A DNA stretch of 64,000 nt from Andrena cerasifolii. Its lineage: Eukaryota; Arthropoda; Insecta; Hymenoptera; Andrenidae. A model generated the notes under the pieces. That model ran no database searches. It was not told the DNA's origin and saw only the letters and a list, made by a program, of their open reading frames with translations. Shown piece after piece: positions 14,165-26,800 of this stretch; the first letter of the stretch is position 1, and each line of letters starts with the position of its first letter. The DNA lies in NCBI RefSeq assembly GCF_050908995.1, contig NC_135122.1, positions 12,130,501 through 12,194,500 on the forward strand. The letters are read 5' to 3'. The translations under genes and the position numbers were made by a program.

Positions 14165-14880
14165 AGTGTTAAGGGGTCTCCCTGCCTTGACGGACGAAAA
14201 ATGATGCGAACTTTGGCAATTTTTTGAAACAAAACCATGAAGTATATTTACTTCCAGCTTTATTGCTTCATTTGTCAATCTTTAGGTGCTACAGGTTCCA
14301 CCGATTTGGATGATTTTGTTGACGCCTCGACTTTAACGACTCCCCAGTGCCGTCTGCAATGATTAATTATAAAATAAAAAAATATATTTCTATAGTTTAC
14401 GATATCCTTAATACAACGCAAAAAGTCCCATTAAATCATATGTAGTAGGTTTCCATTAATTAATTTCTAAAGATCACCTACTTTTATTGGCTTTAGACCG
14501 GAACAGCACCTTAAGTACTCTAGTGTAACTCCCCGTTTTTCACGCCATCTTCGGGAATTTATTTAACAAAAACTATATGTTTATACTATCTGGCGCTTTT
14601 CCTGCATATTAAGGTATGTTTGAAGTAACACTCAGAATTTTGTTGGATTTTTGCATCGCATATATACATAGATATAGTCGGTGGTGCAAACTTCTGCATA
14701 AAAATTCTTCTCCGATGGGCGTTAGTGTGGGAACTGTTCTATTCATCCGAAATGGAAACACTGAGGTTTATTTTATTTATTATGGTTGTCTCTATGGTAG
14801 GAACCACGGAGGCCCTCTAAAAATAAAAATTTGCGGAATGGCAGCATTTTTAGTAAAACTGTGCGATTTTCACTAAAAAT
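14165..14880. mobile_element. AT-rich block, possible decayed TTAA-type DNA transposon
   Basis: This block is clearly more AT-rich than its flanks and its boundaries are fairly sharp. The left edge reads TTAAGGGGTCTCCCTG. The reverse complement of 14,797-14,820 starts TTTAGAGGGCCTCCGTGG, which matches imperfectly. A 9-bp perfect hairpin, ATTTTTAGT at 14,846-14,854 with ACTAAAAAT at 14,872-14,880, lies just beyond. The 86-codon frame at 14,616-14,876 (+) has no recognisable domain. The inverted match is weak, so this could also be ordinary AT-rich spacer. Confidence 0.3.
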
Positions 14881-14899
14881 TTGGACGTTCTCTGGTGGC

Positions 14900-16330
14900 T
14901 AGCATTGTCCATTTTGGAAGTTTCAGCCTCTCGATTAGAAATCACGCCGTATCCACTGGCACTCGTTCATCGCGATTAAAACTCAGGCTGGCTGATAATT
15001 GTGTTTCGATTAAAAGCGCTTCCCGCCCGGTTTTTCGTCCCGATTGAACTGCCAGGAGCATTCTTCTGGCGCCTGAGCTGCGTAACGAAGGGAAGTTTTA
15101 AATTAGTTTGATATTCCTGGGCCGAGGCTACGCGCCGGCGTGTACACAAGGCCGAAGTGGGTTAATCGAGTTCGGTGTTTTGAAAACGCCTCCGCTCGGC
15201 CGGGGTTACGAAAAGAGTATGGTGGATTAACATGTTGGCAGACGACAGTGCTATTTGCTCGCGAGTGACATTGACGGGCAATTTCTAATAGAGAGCTTCT
15301 ACTTATTCAGGAGCACCCTGCAGGACGTTACTCCCGAATAAAATAAATGAACTTGCTCGTAAAACAGTTGATAAAACAGAAGTGGGTACGTAGCTATCCC
15401 TTTCCAATATCCCGTAATTAGTAGCATCCTCTGAAACTCAATGTCCATACAGCAAGCCATGTTGCGTAACAAGGGACAGAGAAGAAAACCTGAAGCTCAG
15501 TTCAGTCGGTATTAATTCAACTCCGCGTACAGTTACGGCGACGCACTTTCGCGAAACTGATGCATGTGGAGGAAGGAAGAGGCCGGACAAAGGCTGACGC
15601 GCCATCGATTCGAGCATTATCGGTAATAGAATGTACCGTGCGCCAGCTGACAAAAGCCTCATTACTCGCGTGCTTCGTGGAACCTCCGAGAGAACCAATC
15701 GGTGCCTGTAGCGATCGATCGCAGCAAGCAGCGATTTTTCACCGAAAAATCCACGCGACGATCGCTGGCCTCAGCAAAGTGCCAGCGGAAACGGCGTCCA
15801 GGTCGTTCCCGTGCGCGTGTTTGCTCTCGCCGCGCGTCGATCACACTGTCGCGTGTTTTTCGATAATGAGACGCGGGGTGCGATTCCGCATATTTGTATG
15901 GAGATAACGTCACACGGGGACAATTCTGTTGTGTAAATCGGCTGCGCAAACGTGCAGATAAATGATCGTCGAGCGACAGTTTAAATAATAGGTGTTACGG
16001 GCAAATCGTCAGCGCTCGAATTGCAGGGACACCGGAGGATTCGTAAACGACGAGCTTTTCAGTGGTCTGTTTCCACTGTTCGTAGAGGTGGTCGAGGCTG
16101 CCCAATGTGAGCTTCTTAGATGGGAGATTGATTACTTGGGATTTTTGCTGGGATGACGAGTGGTCTTTTAGGAGGTTGCCAGCTGATTGTGAGAAGTATT
16201 GTATTTTTAAGTTCTTTCTTTGTGTAATGTTTTGAGACGCTGCAGAAGCTACGCGATCTCTGTTTACTCCTCTTAAACTCGGTTTAGTGGTACTATGTCT
16301 CGTCCTCTGGTTATAGCTGGTAGTCGTAGG
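14900..16330. other. Non-coding block, no gene recognised
   Basis: Overlapping open frames on both strands at 15,560-15,949 share the same GC-rich stretch and look like chance frames. The minus-strand frame at 15,995-16,390 (131 codons) is Ser/Thr/Gln-rich, has no domain and runs across the left arm of the inverted-repeat relic that follows. Confidence 0.55.
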
Positions 16331-16336
16331 GGAGAC

Positions 16337-16545
16337 CAGGGTAAAGTGAGTCCAAAAAGTTTGAAGAAGAATAAAATTTTTCTCTTTCAATAAAAATGTG
16401 TGGAAACAGATTTATAATTTAATTTAAACGTTACTATTGATAAATGATGAAGAGCAATACTTAAAATAAACTTAGAGTATATTAAAATTCGACTTGAAAG
16501 AAATGATGCAAGAAAGCTCACTTTACCCCGAGGTTTACTTTATCC
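16337..16545. mobile_element. Inverted-repeat relic, possible MITE
   Basis: CAGGGTAAAGTGAG at 16,337-16,350 is matched in inverse orientation by CTCACTTTACCCC at 16,517-16,529. A second related motif, TTTACTTTATCCCG, follows at about 16,532-16,545. The interior is AT-rich and non-coding. No target-site duplication is obvious, so the exact ends and superfamily are uncertain. Confidence 0.4.
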
Positions 16546-16549
16546 CGAT

Positions 16550-18030
16550 TTTTTCTACTGATGCACGTGGGGCTTGAATTTTTTAGTGGAATCTTATGCA
16601 AAATTTCTGTTTTTTTTTTCAATTTCACGAGCTTTTACCGTTCGGCTGTGAATGTTTCATGTTCACGAGACAAATGATGACATCCCGCTAACGAATTCAG
16701 TTGGAAGTTAAGTATGTGAAATGTTCGCTCCTCAAATTACAATCGGTGTTTCCATTATACTTGACGGATGCATCTTCCGTTATATCTAAAAATTCTCTGT
16801 AGCTTCTTGGAAAATAACCGAGCCGGCAATTTGCGAACAATCTGCAGCGAAGTTCGAGCACGTTCAGCGTGTCCCCGATCTCGGCGCAGCGTATCGAAAA
16901 ACGAAGAACATAGAGCGATAAAGCGGAATATAAATTTCCCCCCAGACGAGGCCATTATATTTCAAAAGCGGGGCGTTCAATCATGATTTAGATACTACCC
17001 GCGTATCACCCCCAGGGTCAATGAAAAATTCAAATTACAGTTTCATCGATACCGTTCACCCCCGTACTTGCTAGCGGAGATGGGAAATACCATTCCGAAA
17101 TTCCTATGCAACGCTGCTCCGAAGCTGAAGCGTTCGAATTTTAACAAATTGCAAAACTACGGCGCGCAGCTCGCCGTTCGTATTCCAGGGGAATAAAGTC
17201 GCGAAGCTGTTCCCTTTCTTCATCCCGCGATAACTTGCGATCTTGCTGGGGTCTCTAGGCGTATACACACCGAGATGTTCACTCATCACTCTTGGGACTC
17301 GTAGACGCGGCGATACTTTGTATTCCACGTGTACGCGAGAAAACGCCGTTATGATGGTGGTCCATCCCTCGGGGATCCAGCAGGGGGAGGAAGCCAGAGA
17401 CAAGAGGAAGAGTGGATCCGCGAAGGGATGAATGAAGGAGGCACGGGATGTGACGGTGGGACGCGAGGAAAAAAGAAGGTAACGCGAGGTTTTATTAACG
17501 TTCCTCTTGCTCGAGTTAAAAAGCAGAAGAGCAGGGCTGAAGGCGCCGTTTCCTGCTGTAATTAAATGTTTCCAGGCTGGCGTAACAATAATTTCAACGG
17601 GGTCGCAAGTCTCGTTTTTCTCCGTGCGTCTGGCGAAATTTAATTGCGCCCGGCGGTGGGAGGATGCGAAAAGATAAGGATAAATTATGGTCAGATGGAG
17701 GAACAAAGAGGGACAGGAAGAAACTGGCAATGACGATAGTGCAGGAGAATGGCGCAAGTTTCGCGAGACGCGCAGTCTCGTGCGGCTGCAGTTGGTCCGC
17801 TGATTCTACTGAATTTCTTCGGCGTAATGTATCGCAAGAGGTGCGCGTCGAATGATGTAGCCATTACGGCAAAGTTTCCGGATCTCGTTGTACAAGACGA
17901 AGACATAATTCCGTTCGTATGCTCGCAGATTCAATTACTGGAATTCGGTGGGGATCTGTTAATGGAACAGCTTCGCCATCGGCCACGCTATAAACGAAGA
18001 TGGCGGTCGATAAGCGTTGTACTCGATGAA
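16550..18030. other. Non-coding block, no gene recognised
   Basis: The longest frame is on the minus strand at 17,104-17,757 (217 codons). It has no domain and lies opposite purine-rich sequence (17,380-17,480), so its Ser/Pro/Leu/Phe bias follows from DNA composition. The + frame at 17,749-18,282 (177 codons) runs into the decayed tandem array and is not recognised. Confidence 0.5.
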
Positions 18031-18770
18031 ACCAACGGTCTCGTTCTCCTGTTAACTTTACCAGAGAAATATTTCGATATCAGTGTCGTAAAACAGAAAC
18101 TCCCTGTGCAACGACCCACGGGCGGAGCTTCTATTACGAAGTTCCTTGTAAATGACAATTACTCGAAATTCCCTCGGACTTGGAGTGCCTCCCCCCCCCC
18201 CCATGTTTCTGGGGATCCTAAATACTCCCCATTTGCAAGATTCAATTGTCAAAACTCGGTCCAGCACTGGCCTCTCCATTAATCGAAAGTTCAAGGGCTT
18301 CACCGCGAAATCCAAGTGCATATGCTGGAAATGAAAACGTTGGTCGACAAATGGTATCTCCGTTGGAGCTAACGATCCTGTTTCTCTGGTTAACTTTATT
18401 ACAGAAACTATTACCAAGAAATCATAGGCGCTTCAATTACCGAAATTCCTGCCAAATTATTCTATGCATTAACGGGACAACTCCACCACGAAATACCAAT
18501 ACTGGAAATAGGAAATGGTCTGCTCCGCCAGCGCTCCTCGCGCTATCGTTAATTTCATTGCAGCAACTATCGACAGTCTCTCCATTACAAGATTCAATTG
18601 ACGAAATTCGATCGAGGATAGATCCACCGATCGACCAGGTTCGCAATCAGCGGTGCTGGGAACGGAGACGGTCGGTCGATGAACCAGCGCTCCCGTTCCG
18701 TTCCCTTGTTAATTTTATTAGATAGGCGATCGTCGATATTGCGAATCTAACGCAATTAATGGGACACGTT
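18030..18770. repeat. Decayed tandem array, period about 160 bp
   Basis: The motif GTTAAYTTYATT recurs at 18,389, 18,548 and 18,708 (spacings 159 and 160). The last two copies are preceded by CCAGCGCTC. Related words extend the array: ATAGGCG at 18,425 and 18,722, each followed by a diverged ATTAAYGGGACA, and CAAGATTCAATTG at about 18,235 and 18,588. Copies differ by many substitutions and indels, so this is an old array. A C12 run at 18,191-18,202 interrupts it. Confidence 0.5.
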
Positions 18771-18799
18771 CAGTATCGTTGGTAGACGATGTTCCACGG

Positions 18800-19955
18800 T
18801 TAACAGGGCAGAGGGTTTCCCCTCCAGTCGATGGGCAAGTTTCGCCGCCTATTAAGCCGAGGATGCTTCCGACTTGGCCGCAGAGCAGCGGTCTTCGCTG
18901 GCTTGCGTGAAACTGCATCCGGATGTGCAGCGCGCGACGGCTGCAGCCGCAATGCAACACGCGCGCGCGTCCGACGCGGAGGCCTGCACCGCTAGGAGGC
19001 CAGCAGGACGAATCCGCAAGGAGGTAGAAGGGGAGGACGGGCAGGAAGCCTCGATATCGTCACGAGTGGATCTAGAAACGGGCACGAGGCGATCGAGGAT
19101 GCCCCGGGTACAATTCACGAGCCAATGGAAGAAGAGAACGGCACGGGACACGAACCAGCGTCGTGGATTTTGTATTTTACGGCTAGACGAATGCGTATTC
19201 GTGAACCGGATCGTGGACGCGTTGGGTTTTTGTCGCACGAGTAACGAGAAGCGGATCTGGCGGATTTCGCGATTCAGTGGGGGAGATTGACTTTAAAGCC
19301 GAAACTGTTTAACTCCCCACCCTCGGCCCGGTAGTTATGTTGCGTCTTCTTTCGAACTCTCCCGAAGCTGTGTAATTCTGGATGTATACAGTGCGCGGGT
19401 GCTAAAAATGATAGTTTAATAAAAGTTGAAGAAATTGCGGGAAGCTGTTTGCATTTTAAAGGAGTCTTCAGAGGCCTTGTATCGATGGAACCTGGGTCAG
19501 ATGAACTTTCTTTCGAGAAGGGTATTGATTTCTGTGCTTATAATTCTACGGGGGTTGTATTGGTTTGTAACGCTTCTTGGGTAATCCTTTTCATGTTGCG
19601 ACGAACTTCTTGAGTCCTCTTGCAAGAGAAGCAAGAACCAATTACGTCGGAATCAATTTGCTCGTCCCCTTGATCTCCATCCAGACACAGTATGGCCAGC
19701 CAAGAAATAGAAATCAAGAACATGGTCCAGCCGCCAGTCACGAACAGATTCTCAGAATATACGGCGGGAGCGTCGAGTGTCGCTTCGTGATCAGACTCCA
19801 TACACCCGTGATTCCGTTCTCTTGGAGATGACGAAGGGTCGGAGAAGAGACACCGCACCGCAGCAAGCGATGGACATTTTTCCGGTTCGTTTTCCTTCCC
19901 TGGACGTAGCTCCACTCCACCAAGACCCAGGGACGCGTCCCCACACAACCTTTGT
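18800..19955. other. Non-coding block, no gene recognised
   Basis: Frames at 18,874-19,290 (+, 138 codons) and 19,538-20,122 (-, 194 codons) show no family similarity that I recognise, and the latter overlaps the next repeat array. No convincing splice sites frame either one. Confidence 0.5.
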
Positions 19956-19959
19956 ACAG

Positions 19960-20340
19960 CAATGCGATCGCGTGGATCACAAAATGTTGAGTTTCGGTTG
20001 CATCGATTGCTAAAACCCCGAGATTCTATCGCGTCAATCATGAAAGAGCAGAATGTCGATCGCGTCGACCACGACAGAGCAGAATATCGATCGCGCCGAT
20101 CACGAAAGAGCAGAATGTCCACTACCGTTGATCAGGGTCGGTCAGACTCGGCAGTATTGATCGCAGTAACGTTGAATTTCGGTGGCGTCGACCGCGACAT
20201 ACCGCCGAGTTTCGGTGGCGTCGATCACAACGGCGATTAGCTTCGATCGCGTCGGTCGCATTATCCCCACGATTCCGACGCCGTCGATAGCGCCATTCTA
20301 CGTTTGGATGGCGTCGATGATTAGATTTCGCACGGATCAC
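19960..20340. repeat. Short-period array built on a GATCGCGTCGATCAC-like unit
   Basis: The core at 20,029-20,121 contains AGAGCAGAAT at 20,045, 20,076 and 20,107, an exact 31-bp period, each followed by a version of ATCGCGYCGAYCACGA. Diverged units continue on both sides: TTTCGGTTGCATCGAT near 19,993, and two copies of TTTCGGTGGCGTCGA near 20,177 and 20,213. The open frames of both strands here are by-products of the repeat. Confidence 0.65.
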
Positions 20341-20825
20341 CAGCGTCACAGGAGGTTAAAGAAGATTTACGAATGGCGTGCGTACGCAGACCCGTTCTCG
20401 GAACAGGGCCAGTTTTTACGGAATTGGATTGTAGCGAGATTTATGCGCCAGCTTCCTTCCCCCTTCGCCGAGTCCAGGATTAATTAAGGGGCGTTAATTA
20501 AAATTCACCGGGAAATGTAAATCAGTTCCATTCTCGCGTTGTTGGTGCGGTACCGTTGATCGCCGCGACTATCGATTTTATTAATTCCGTTATTATTCCA
20601 CAGTTGACGGAATATTTTCCAATAGACCGAATCCTATCAGAACGAAAGCATATTCGTGGAATCATCTACTAGCTAGACAGAATCGGGACACATCCTGCTG
20701 CTTTCGAGACTCTGCTTGCGATTTTGACTTTTTTTGATCGGCATGTAATAGAAGTAGGCTTCTAGTTTCTAAATATTTTTGTCTTTTTAAATTCGGATTA
20801 ATTATACGGCCTGGGCACTGTCAAC

Positions 20826-20873
20826 GCGGCAAGCACGATTTTGCCGCAGCGTACATTTTGACGAAGAATGTAC
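20826..20873. repeat. Two adjacent 7-bp perfect hairpins
   Basis: GCGGCAA (20,826-20,832) pairs with TTGCCGC (20,841-20,847). Three bases later GTACATT (20,851-20,857) pairs with AATGTAC (20,867-20,873). The loops are 8 and 9 bases. Function is unknown. Confidence 0.6.
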
Positions 20874-23800
20874 AGGAAACTGATTTATGAATTTGATTGA
20901 AAAAAAATTTTTCTTACCCTTCGATATGTACATTATTAACTACACTAAGCAATACATTGATTTACTTGCGTTGTTTTGCTGAAATAAATTCCCGAAAACA
21001 CCCTTACATTTCGGACCCTTACAGAGGTCTACCCCCTTAACGAGGAATATTCAGTGTGATCGGGGTTGCAATGTTAAATTATTTATTCACGCATTTCCGG
21101 CCGAAGGAGCCGAACAAAAACAATTTTGAATCGCGTGCATAACATTTGCGCTTGAAATCGATATTGATTCGCTCGTTACACCGTTATTACATAATACCGA
21201 TGTGTATCGGGGTGAAGGCTTCCTGTCGGTCAGGCAGCGAAGTTATTTTCATAGAGCATTTTATCGAATACTTTCCATGTAATATAGCGCTTGTTCTCAA
21301 TATATCGCAGTTATTCATCGACCAGTGCGCTCCTTCGGATGCCCGCAAAATCGAGCCAGCAAGATCGTTAATTTTATCGGTGGGTTCGATCCTCCGCGAA
21401 ATTCCATAACTCCGTGCCGTGGACGCCCTCCTCGTGAACCGGAGAGGCCACGAGGGCCTCCCTTTTTCCTTCGACTTCTTAATCGATAACCGATTTACCA
21501 GGGGGGAGGGTGAGCAGGCTGATTGGTGGAAACGAGAACAAATCACCGAAGGAGTTTATCGAATTAGCCGCATAACCGCTCCAACGTCGCGGACCAAACG
21601 ACATTATTTACCCGTAGAAGAAAAATAAAGCAACGTGAAATCCGTTTAGCTGTTTCCGCCGATAATGGCAGCTGGGCGTTGTTTCGCGAGCGTTACTCGT
21701 ACAAAGGACCAGACGTTCTTAGAACGAACACCTTCAACCCCCTCCGGAGGTGTTCTCCAAGGCTTGCAATTACGTTAAAGTAGCTTTAACAGTAGAAAAA
21801 GGATGCCTGAAGCACTTCGAATTACAATTCGCTGGCTTAAGAACCTGGTACTTAGTCGCCCTCGATTGGCGAGAATTGGAAAAGGAACTGAACGGGGTAA
21901 TAAGGCTGTAACGGTGTAAGAACTCGAGGATGTTTCTTGAACGTATTGAAAATTGTTATAAACCGTTCCCTTTCCTCATTGGTGGTTCAATTATCGAATA
22001 CCGTATGAAGCTCGGAATGCAGAAACGGGTCTAGGAAGCTGCGTGAACAAGGAAGCTAGACTTTGCTTGAAATTGGCTAGCCGGGGCTATAAAAGTGTAG
22101 CATATTTGACAAAAGTTGGAGAATACGTGGCTTCTCGGTATGTGTTTCGACACGAAATGGCTCGTACAGAGCAGAACGCAATCGCATTGTAACGGAAGAT
22201 CGCTCGAGCGGAATCGATCTCATTTGTAGCTGCGGGGATGCCCGATGGAAATGCGCGACGAGCATTGGGAAACTTTCCATGCCGCTCATCTTTGGAAACT
22301 CCGATTGGTTCGTTCCACATTGCCCGCCATGAGTAATCATCACTCGTTTCACGGGATCTTCACATTTTTTTTTTCTCTCGAGGGAGAGGAGATCCCATCA
22401 ACCGAGGAAGACGGAATGGTTTCAAACCCGAAGACCGAAGGCTCCATGCAATATAGGTAGCTTCGTGTCAAGAGTGATTCCAACGCTCTGTCAACGTTGC
22501 ACCAAGCACCATCGAGGGTCTCAAAGGTGCTGAAACTCGGGCACACAGGCTTCCGCCGAACCACAGTTAAGAACAGAAACTGCGCTCGAAAATATTATTC
22601 CTCTCTGCGACACTTGAGCTCTCGAAGGAAAAATGCTGCCTGTTTTCGCGTTCACTTGGCAACCATCGAAAATGTTTTCCGTTAGATCGCAAGGCTTCAG
22701 CTCAGCCACGGAGCGAACGGTATCGATCGAGGTGCCCGCGCCACGATTTCCTGGCCACCTTCTACGAAACGAGCCGGTCTTGATTTAAAGGAACCCCGGC
22801 TGGTTTCGTCGCTCCATTGGCCACGATTCTTCAACTAACAAGTGGAGGTTCGAGAAGCAATTCGCCGCCCCCTTATAATCATACTTGGGGAAATCAATAG
22901 AGCCCGATTCGGGGGGGGGAGGGTTCTTAAACCGTGAGAAAAACAGTTAGTGGACGATATTTCTCCGACTGGCGGTCCGAGGAAACGGAGGAGGATCTTG
23001 TGCTTATTGAGTTGCCAATCCCTCTGGAGGTAGGGTAACGAAGGGTTTCCTGATTCGATTCTCATTATTAGCGGGCGACGGAGTTTGTTTAACTGGCTTT
23101 ATTACGGGTGTTTCGCAATTACTCCTCCCTCCTCCCTCTCTTATTAGGCCAGTTTGCCGGGGACAAACACGGTAGACACTCCCTGGAGGAACTCGCCCAG
23201 TTGCAAACGATTCGACTGCGAACTTTCTTATCGACGTTCGCAGTGTACCTTGCCTAATGGGCCTGATATTACCAAACACAAATCTACAAGTAAAACTCTG
23301 TAATTCTCTTTTCTTAAACATGCGCATCGATCTGATGATCAATAGTGCAGATAACCCCCGCTCCAACGAGCAGGTAGTATTGAGACCAAGTGAGTCTAGT
23401 TAATTCATCGCCAAGTAATAAAGTCTAGATTCGGTTGACATGCGAGGTGACTTCGCTACAGCCCGCGACAAAGAAAAGCTCTCTGCATTTGCGGTAACCC
23501 GTTAACTCCAACAAAGAAGCCGCTTTCGCCGCGGACTGAAGGGAAAACCAAGTCACGGCGTGTCTGGCGTTAATTTCGCGCGTCGCTCGAACGAAAGGGC
23601 ATCAGGCGACGCGACGGCGACAGAAATAATACCGGCTGCGACTCCAGCAGCCGCGTGTTCGCGACACGAACTCGACACGCATTCGACAGAACGCTCTAGA
23701 CGACGTTGGAACCGTTACCACCCGCTCTCCCGAGGAACCTTGCACCGAGAACGCGACACGAACGGATGAGTGCTCCGTCAACATCGATAAATTCAATGGA

Positions 23801-26800
23801 GGTTCAGCATCTGGACTGCTCTCGAATCCCATGGAACCTCTGTTCCCCGAGACCCACTTGAAACACGCGTGCAGAACGCGCGAGGCGGCTAAGCGGCACA
23901 TTCGAAGAGTTTACGTAAAGAATGCATGCTTCTTGCTTCAGCTGGATGATTACTTCATGGACCATGGAGGTTCCTTTTCTAGCGAGCGGAAGAGTTGTGG
24001 ACTGTTTTGAGTAAGTGGAAGGTGGTTCGAAAATGAAAGTGATTATGTATCGTGTTTGATGTAATAAGGGAGGAATTGAGGCAATCTGCTCTGCACCCTT
24101 TCTGAGGGTCTTCTGAGGACCTACCCTCCAAAGAGACATAGAGCTTTCATGTTCCGGTTTTAGAAGATGATCCTACATTAATCGTAATAGTTTGAGGGAT
24201 GCGTCTAGAGCGCAACAAGAAGAAAGTGTTCCACGAATTTAGACGACGAAAATCAAGAACCGTGAGTTAGGTGCATGGTGCGTGTAGGTGCACACGAGCA
24301 CCGGCGAACAGATACAGTAAAATCAATTCAAATGTTTATTTTCATGCGGCGCTCGGTACGTCGGTTCTTTCTCACTGCCAGGGAAATTCGTCGACCACCC
24401 TCGCATCCCACCATTGGTACGGGTGCCTGGTAGATATTTAACGGGCGCAGCCACTTCCGTGGGGAAATAAAAAAAAGTCACTGCTGCACTGCATTAATAC
24501 AGGGCGGTTGCCGTTTTTTTCAATATAACGAACCGACGAAATCAATGTGGAGAAGGTAAATAAAAAAAAAAGGAAAAAGTGGTGCGGCCGACAAGTTGAA
24601 CGGCCTGGATTCAGAACTAACTTATGGCTAGCCTGTCAAAGAGTTTACAGAGGAAGAGCAAACGGCAACTGAAACAACGAGTTTAGGATCTAAAGAGATT
24701 TAAAAGAAAATAAAAGTATCCTGGTCCCTTGAGTAACCAATATTATTTCATTCATCTGCGGTATGGCAGACGAATCACAGTTACGATTTTCCAAAAATTC
24801 AATCTTCCGCAAGGGCGCGAAAAAGGGAGACGAAGAGAACGAAAAGCACTAGGATCGCATGACGTGGCAAGGCAATGAAGAAGAAGGGAACGAACGAAAA
24901 TCTCGAGGTTCACGCCCCACGGGAGAGGAAATCGTCTCCCACACATCCGTGTACAACGGGTAGGAAGAGGTGGATGAATCGAATTTTCCTGGCAAAAAAA
25001 TTGCGCTCACATCCGGGCCCATCCGCCCTTGTTTTCCAGTCTTTTAAGCAGGCTCGGGGGTGGCCAGGAAGCGTTTTACAGGGAGAGCCAGTCGGTCGAG
25101 GTCGCCGTCGTTGCGAGCTCCCCTTTCGCTCCTCTATCGAGCGACCTCGCCGACGGGGAGAGAGAAAAATGTCGGCCCCATCGAGGTAGATAAATCGTCG
25201 GTGGTGTCAGCAAGTGTCGCGTTGCCCCTCGAATTAGCCACGATTAAGATACAAGGGCCGATAATTAATCTCCCTGGCCGACGAGCACCAGAGCGTCTAA
25301 TCTGATCGTTTATGCATCGAGTACACAAGGGGCCAGGTTAAAGAAAGATGTTTTCCATGCGTTCTTCTGACACAGAAGTCTGCCAAGATTCTTTTCAGGA
25401 TTATTTCGTGCCCCAGGGAAAGTCCTCCGAGGCGGGTCTTAAAGTATGATTAATCTTTTCCAGGGGTAGAAGAAGGGTCGAGTTTCGAGACACTGTTAAT
25501 CTTTATCAATACGGAAGGAGAGCACGCTCTGATGGCTTCTTCCACCGCTGTGATCTAGCTGAAGCAGTGGAGATTGGAGACTCGCGCTACGTGATTTTCT
25601 GCATTGCCAGTATGCAACCCTCGGGGAATGATATTCGTCCACGAGTTTTTCAAAGCAGCTTAAAATTTTCAGGCCACCGGCTAGTCGCATTCGCGACGTG
25701 AGCTGTGGGTCTGGCGAAATTGTCGCGATAATATGTACAGGTCGGAAGTTATGAACCTCATTTTAGAAGAAACAGCCAGATGTTTCTATGCAAAGTGCTT
25801 TTGCGTAATTCCGCATACGGTAAGCCGAATAAAGTGTCCGAAATAATTATACCGGTCAGCTAAACGATTCTAAAAATCCATCAAGTAGATATCAACACTG
25901 TGCGGAAAACTTCCCGCTTCCATAAACTTCGTAAACCACGTTGCAAAAGCCACGTGCCCCCAGGTGATTACACTCTACTTCGAAAAGTACCAATTTGCTT
26001 GCGCCCACTTGCAATTTTCACGTTTTCGGGCTGGTGGTCGAGACACGAGGATTAATGTGTCTTCCCCTTTGGAAGATTTTTCGGGGTGGGTGAAAAAAAG
26101 GAACGGGGTCGTGGTTCTCCCAGAAGACCGCGACGCTGCTGCGACATCGTCGCGACGCTGCATCTCGGACGAAACAAGTCCTGTCCCTAGTCCGGCCAAC
26201 CTCCGTCGGCGTAACTGGACAAAAGTTTCGCGGTCCAGGCACCGATCGCACGTTTCGCCGCATTTATCTAGATGTATCTTCTAGTTCGACGCGAGACAGA
26301 AATATGGGAGTGGGAATTGAGTTTGTTGCGGGTGGCTCGTAGTCGTCACGACTCGTACCCGATCCCTCTAACAGACATTTACCGCCCCCGGCAGCCACCC
26401 CCGTGCGCACGCCGCGGCGATAACAGTTACGCAATTTTTGCCGTCACGACGTGTAACAAGGAGTGTTAATCAACCACCGCGAGACGCGTTAATTTCTTAA
26501 TTAACGCTGTACGAAGTAAAGGGTTGCAGTGATTTTGTGGCGAAGGTGAGCTACGTAGGTTTTAGATTTGTCGCGATGATAGATGAATTTGGAATGACTC
26601 TATTTCCAGGAAAATAGTAGAGTAAATGTGTGCAAAATGACGCGGCAGGCTAGAAGGAAAAACGCATGTGTTGATTTGAAAATTGCGGGAGAATGGGGGC
26701 GAACTATTTTTATGCGGTTCGCGCCGCCAGACAAACTCTCTGGCGAGTTTGTTCGAGTTATGTATTGGTATTTCTATTCGAGTACGCAGAAGCGATTTCG

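Noticed and set aside
17104..17757. 217-codon minus-strand frame
   Set aside because: It lies opposite purine-rich sequence, overlaps antisense frames and shows no domain or exon signals.
20020..20130. Regularly spaced short repeats that might suggest a CRISPR array
   Set aside because: The period is only 31 bp, without unique spacers, and the window is eukaryotic; it is a decayed minisatellite.
21340..21400. GGGTTCGATCCTC resembles the B box of a tRNA gene
   Set aside because: No A box or acceptor-stem complement is present at the correct distance upstream, so no cloverleaf can be drawn.
22088..22095. TATAAAAG with GGGGC upstream
   Set aside because: No initiator, downstream start or exon signal follows at a suitable distance.
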